From Lusitaniella coriacea LEGE 07157 (GTDB taxonomy: Bacteria > Cyanobacteriota > Cyanobacteriia > Cyanobacteriales > Spirulinaceae): a stretch of DNA of 64,000 nucleotides. Both the position numbers and the translations under genes were made by a program. Below, one piece after another: positions 61,364 through 64,000 of this stretch. The stretch's first letter is position 1. Each line of letters begins with the position of its first letter. Below the pieces are notes generated by a model that was not told the DNA's origin, ran no database searches, and worked only from the letters and a program-made list of their open reading frames with translations. Where the stretch lies: NCBI RefSeq assembly GCF_015207425.1, contig NZ_JADEWZ010000015.1, positions 62,001 through 126,000 of the forward strand. The letters run 5' to 3'.

Positions 61364-62830
61364 TCAGTCTAACTCGCCTTCCATGACTGCCGCGATCGCG
61401 GCTTTGGCATTATCTTGGAATTCTCGAATATTGACGCGATTGAGAAACCAAATTGAGGCAATCATTCCCACTGCTTGCAGAGCAAAAACGCTGCTGTAGG
61501 CGAGAACGGGCAAATCAAAGACAATTTTACCCAAATTTAGCACGCCGCCGCCGAGAACGGTTGCTAGACCTCGCGCAACTGCTTGAGAGAGTCCCCACGC
61601 CCCAATGAATGTCCCGGCAGTTTCGGCTGCGGTTAAATCGAGCATTAAACTGGTTGCCCCGGCGGTAATAATCCCAGCCGATAGACCGAAGAATAGCAAA
61701 CTCGCTCTCAATAAATTGGGATTAACGGTAAATCCAGACAAAATAATCAAACCAAAGCAAACCGCGGCGGCGATACAGCCGAGTTTTGTCGTTCGTTTTT
61801 TACCCAAACGCGGAAGCAGTAAGAACCCCGTTGAGCTAATACCCAGTAGCGTTCCCGTCCCGAAGGGAATATTGAGTTTCGTGGTGTCGGCAATGCACAG
61901 CCCAAAAACTTCGCCGCCGTAGGGTTCCAAGACCGCATCTTGCATAAAAAGGCTAATGGTGAGGACGAGGAGAAAGCTGAAAAATAGCCCGGTTTGTCGG
62001 CTGGCGGTGAGGACGCGCAGGGCGCGAGAGAGGGTTACTTTGTCTTCCCGCGCGATCGCGCTTGCACGGGAACGATAGCGAGAATACTTGTTTTCCACCC
62101 CAACCGTCGCCACCAAACACAACCCGAAAACAATCGCAGGCATAACCATAAACACCGGATTGATTTTCCCTTGCAGTTGGGGAATATTAGCAATTTTGCC
62201 CGTTTGCGAGGGGTCGTAGGATAAAATTGCCGTTCCGCACACTTCCGGCTGATCCAGCAGCGTCCCGCCAACGATCGCGCCAATAATAATTCCTACCATC
62301 AGCATCGACCAAACAATCCCCACCAACTGCGAGCGATTATCTTCGTCGGAAACATCTACGAGTAAGGCAGCAAAGGGCGTGGAACTGGCACTGAGAGCTA
62401 AACCGTAGAGCGCAAAAATCAATGCCAGCAGCCCCAACCAAGAATAGGTTACAAGGCTCCACCCCGTTTCTTGCAAACTCAGACCGATTTGCCACACCAC
62501 TTGCAAGGCAACAAAGGATAGGATCGTAAACAACGCTGCACCGCACCATACATAGCCCGTGCGATGGTGACCGAAGAGAGATTTTCCATCGGACATTTGC
62601 CCGAACCACACCCGTGCGGGGGAAACAAACTGGTGCATCGCGATCGCGAGTCCCACTAAAAAAGGCGATACCGCTAGCTCGTCAATGGTGATACGATTGA
62701 GAACTCCTAGGGTAAGCAAGGACATAATTCCCAACCCCATTTGGAACAGTCCCAAGCGGAACATTGTTAACAAATTAATTTTGGGAAGGGGTCGATCTGA
62801 AGGAGAGGAAGAATCGACAAGATTAGACAT
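61364..62830 (-). CDS. PucC/BCH-type MFS transporter
   Basis: 488 residues with ~12 membrane helices. N-terminus MFRLGLFQMGLGIMSLLTLG, VLNRITIDELAVSPFLVGLA and FVSPARVWFGQMSDGKSLFG, HHRTGYVWCGAALF are characteristic of the PUCC/LhaA family, implicated in bacteriochlorophyll or chlorophyll handling during light-harvesting assembly in phototrophs. The role in cyanobacteria is unproven. Coupled with the ABC ATPase gene. Confidence 0.9.
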   Translation of the reverse strand: MSNLVDSSSPSDRPLPKINLLTMFRLGLFQMGLGIMSLLTLGVLNRITIDELAVSPFLVGLAIAMHQFVSPARVWFGQMSDGKSLFGHHRTGYVWCGAALFTILSFVALQVVWQIGLSLQETGWSLVTYSWLGLLALIFALYGLALSASSTPFAALLVDVSDEDNRSQLVGIVWSMLMVGIIIGAIVGGTLLDQPEVCGTAILSYDPSQTGKIANIPQLQGKINPVFMVMPAIVFGLCLVATVGVENKYSRYRSRASAIAREDKVTLSRALRVLTASRQTGLFFSFLLVLTISLFMQDAVLEPYGGEVFGLCIADTTKLNIPFGTGTLLGISSTGFLLLPRLGKKRTTKLGCIAAAVCFGLIILSGFTVNPNLLRASLLFFGLSAGIITAGATSLMLDLTAAETAGTFIGAWGLSQAVARGLATVLGGGVLNLGKIVFDLPVLAYSSVFALQAVGMIASIWFLNRVNIREFQDNAKAAIAAVMEGELD

Positions 62831-63126
62831 TTTGATAGAATCGCAAGCGCCCTCAATGACAGTAACCTAGGCGGACAGTTTAACACGCGGGCGAGGGCTT
62901 GCGCGGCAGAGGCTAACGATCTTTAATTCATCTTTGGGATATAGAACTTTGCGCGACGGTAAAAGGGAATAGGGAATTAGGGAATAGAGTTTTAGAAATA
63001 AAGCTGCTAATCTTTCTCCGTGTCCCCGCGTCTCCCACTCCCCAGCCTCCCCAGCTCCCCCAGCTTCCACTGCCTAGCGATTCGAGTTATCTTAGGAATG
63101 TCCTCAACTCGTATTTTTTGCTCCTC
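62831..63126. other. Intergenic gap with pyrimidine-rich tract
   Basis: About 296 bases between the divergent PucC-like gene and the next gene. It holds GGGAATAGGGAATTAGGGAA (62966-62985) and a CTCCCCAGC-type tract at ~63012-63070, like the cores of the dispersed elements. No hairpin pair like the MITE ends and no ORF. Confidence 0.4.
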
Positions 63127-63624
63127 ATGCTGACCCATCACCGCAGACCCGTGTGTCTTTCTTTAATTTCTACGGATCTTCCAGTTTGGTCTACGATTGA
63201 AACGGCTGCAACCCTTTATCAAAAGGACAACGAACGATTTCATCTGCTTTTGAGTCAGCCACCTTTTCCCCAGTCCGATTCCGACGCTCAACCGGATGCA
63301 TTTCCTCTGATGAATCCGCTTTCTGAAGAGAAAAAAGGATTGCTGTGGCTGGAACTTTCCCCCTACCGCGTAATCATGACCATGCAGGGTAATGGGAAAC
63401 TCGGCTATCGCCATTTTTGGGAGCGTGGCGTGTATGGGATAACCCGCTATTGGTTGCACAGCGATGTGGTTGAGCGCAGTGGTTCGTTTCGCTTGCGCAA
63501 CTTTACACACAGTTTGCAACTCGAAGGAGGACCCTTACCCCATAGTTTGCGACTGGAGTATGAGTTGTGGTCTGACCGCGTGCGTCTGGGCTGTTATGTT
63601 TTAAGTTTAGAGATCCACCACTAA
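63127..63624 (+). CDS. Uncharacterised protein
   Basis: 165 residues from ATG 63127 (MLTHHRRPVCLSL). Beta-rich pattern: HLLLSQPPFPQSDSDAQPDA, GLLWLELSPYRVIMTMQGNG, FRLRNFTHSLQLEGGPLPHS, LRLEYELWSDRVRLGCYVLS. No signal peptide or membrane helix. Looks like a cyanobacterial hypothetical protein; function unknown. Convergent with the SLH gene. Confidence 0.6.
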   Translation: MLTHHRRPVCLSLISTDLPVWSTIETAATLYQKDNERFHLLLSQPPFPQSDSDAQPDAFPLMNPLSEEKKGLLWLELSPYRVIMTMQGNGKLGYRHFWERGVYGITRYWLHSDVVERSGSFRLRNFTHSLQLEGGPLPHSLRLEYELWSDRVRLGCYVLSLEIHH

Positions 63625-63641
63625 AACTGCTCTACAATCTT

Positions 63642-64000
63642 TTACTGCTCAGATTGTTCTGCAAACTTCAAGGCTTGGTAGAGCATTGAGGCTAATTCAG
63701 CGCGGGTTGCAGGTTGAGAGGGGTTGAGTTGTTTGGGATTGGGAAGTTCGTCGGTGAGTCCCGCTTCCGTTGCAGCCGCGATTTGTTTGACTGCCCAGTC
63801 GTCAATTTTTTCGCGATCGCGGTACTTCTCTAATATTTCTCCCGGTGCAGCAGGAGAGTCAAGATTCAGTCCCGTTGCCAAAGTCACGAGAGCTTCGAGG
63901 CGAGTAATTTCTTTGTTGGGGCGGAAAACATCTCCCGGATACCCTTGCATAAAGCCCATTTGAACCGTTTCATCGATCCTCGGAGCCGCCCAAAAGTCCT
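63642..64000 (-). CDS. SLH-domain protein (3' part)
   Basis: Partial; the 5' end is beyond the window, and the frame continues upstream of the ATG at 63959 as DFWAAPRIDETVQMG. S-layer homology repeats: MGFMQGYPGDVFRPNKEITR LEALV and the next repeat IDDWAVKQIAAATEAGLTDE with ATRAELASMLYQAL. Such domains anchor outer-membrane porins or surface proteins to peptidoglycan in cyanobacteria. Identity of the full protein cannot be set. Confidence 0.85.
   Translation of the reverse strand, partial: DFWAAPRIDETVQMGFMQGYPGDVFRPNKEITRLEALVTLATGLNLDSPAAPGEILEKYRDREKIDDWAVKQIAAATEAGLTDELPNPKQLNPSQPATRAELASMLYQALKFAEQSEQ

Noticed and set aside
1-64000. CRISPR array
   Set aside because: Repeated GCGATCGC sites and pyrimidine tracts have no regular spacer arrangement; no cas genes.
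1-64000. tRNA or rRNA genes
   Set aside because: No cloverleaf with a TTCGA arm and no rRNA core sequence was recognised in the intergenic regions.

Overview
The window is chromosomal DNA of a cyanobacterium. GCGATCGC (the HIP1 palindrome, often extended to GCGCGATCGCGC) recurs throughout, and many genes belong to cyanobacterial families: DUF3318, DUF3727, a Ycf66-like protein, YqeG, PucC-type MFS, XisI, Uma2 and DUF5674. No rRNA, tRNA or CRISPR array was seen. Genus and species cannot be set from this sequence alone.

Layout. 1-5.0 kb: Fe-S assembly genes sufC (partial), sufD and sufS, then a beta-lactamase-fold serine hydrolase and DNA polymerase III delta'. 5.1-7.2 kb: a receiver/PAS/histidine kinase hybrid. 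7.5-19.6 kb: nrdA and nrdB (class I ribonucleotide reductase), separated by about 8.7 kb of accessory DNA. That stretch holds a lone xisI, an AT-rich membrane protein, a dioxygenase/methyltransferase pair, a STAND NTPase and TPR pair, Uma2, a ribbon-helix-helix protein and a RAYT transposase between inverted REP hairpins. 19.8-32.7 kb: mostly housekeeping genes (phosphoribosyltransferase, MelB-like symporter, nucleoside phosphorylase, yqeG, mltG, DUF3727, surE, pheS), then part of a polar amino-acid ABC transporter, GNAT, TPR-TM and secreted proteins. 32.7-41.5 kb: an accessory island on the minus strand. It holds an XRE regulator with operator-like repeats, a RelE/ParE toxin-antitoxin pair, xisI with a decayed xisH, a DUF5674 pair, a retropepsin-like protease operon whose first gene has an in-frame stop, and a five-gene AT-rich cassette. 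41.8-46.6 kb: an RND efflux pump and its adaptor. 46.8-50.1 kb: DUF3318, a STAS-sugar transferase fusion with an anti-sigma-type kinase, and a Gly/Cys-tailed membrane protein. 50.3-53.9 kb: LysR with divergent SDR, a decayed quinone oxidoreductase, SnoaL-like and F420-reductase-like genes. 54.2-64.0 kb: rsmE, AI-2E permease, thioredoxin-like protein, SDR, SF2 helicase, ABC ATPase, PucC-like MFS and a partial SLH-domain protein.

The best candidate for an undescribed system is the cassette at 36.4-41.5 kb. It encodes a HEAT/coiled-coil membrane protein, a one-helix membrane peptide, a soluble FtsK/HerA-type ATPase, a 72-residue helical protein ending in Trp-Gly, and a protein in which a paralogous 72-residue domain is fused to a PD-(D/E)XK-type nuclease. 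The architecture suggests a DNA-translocating or secretion-like ATPase that uses the small domain as an adaptor for a nuclease effector. A phage-defence role is inference.

The window also shows genome decay and small mobile elements. A MITE-like family with TAAGCT...AGCTTA ends has two full copies and one left end. One copy sits exactly between the STAND and TPR genes; removing it in silico restores an ATGA overlap of the two reading frames. Other inverted-repeat elements lie at 19.7 and 60.2 kb.
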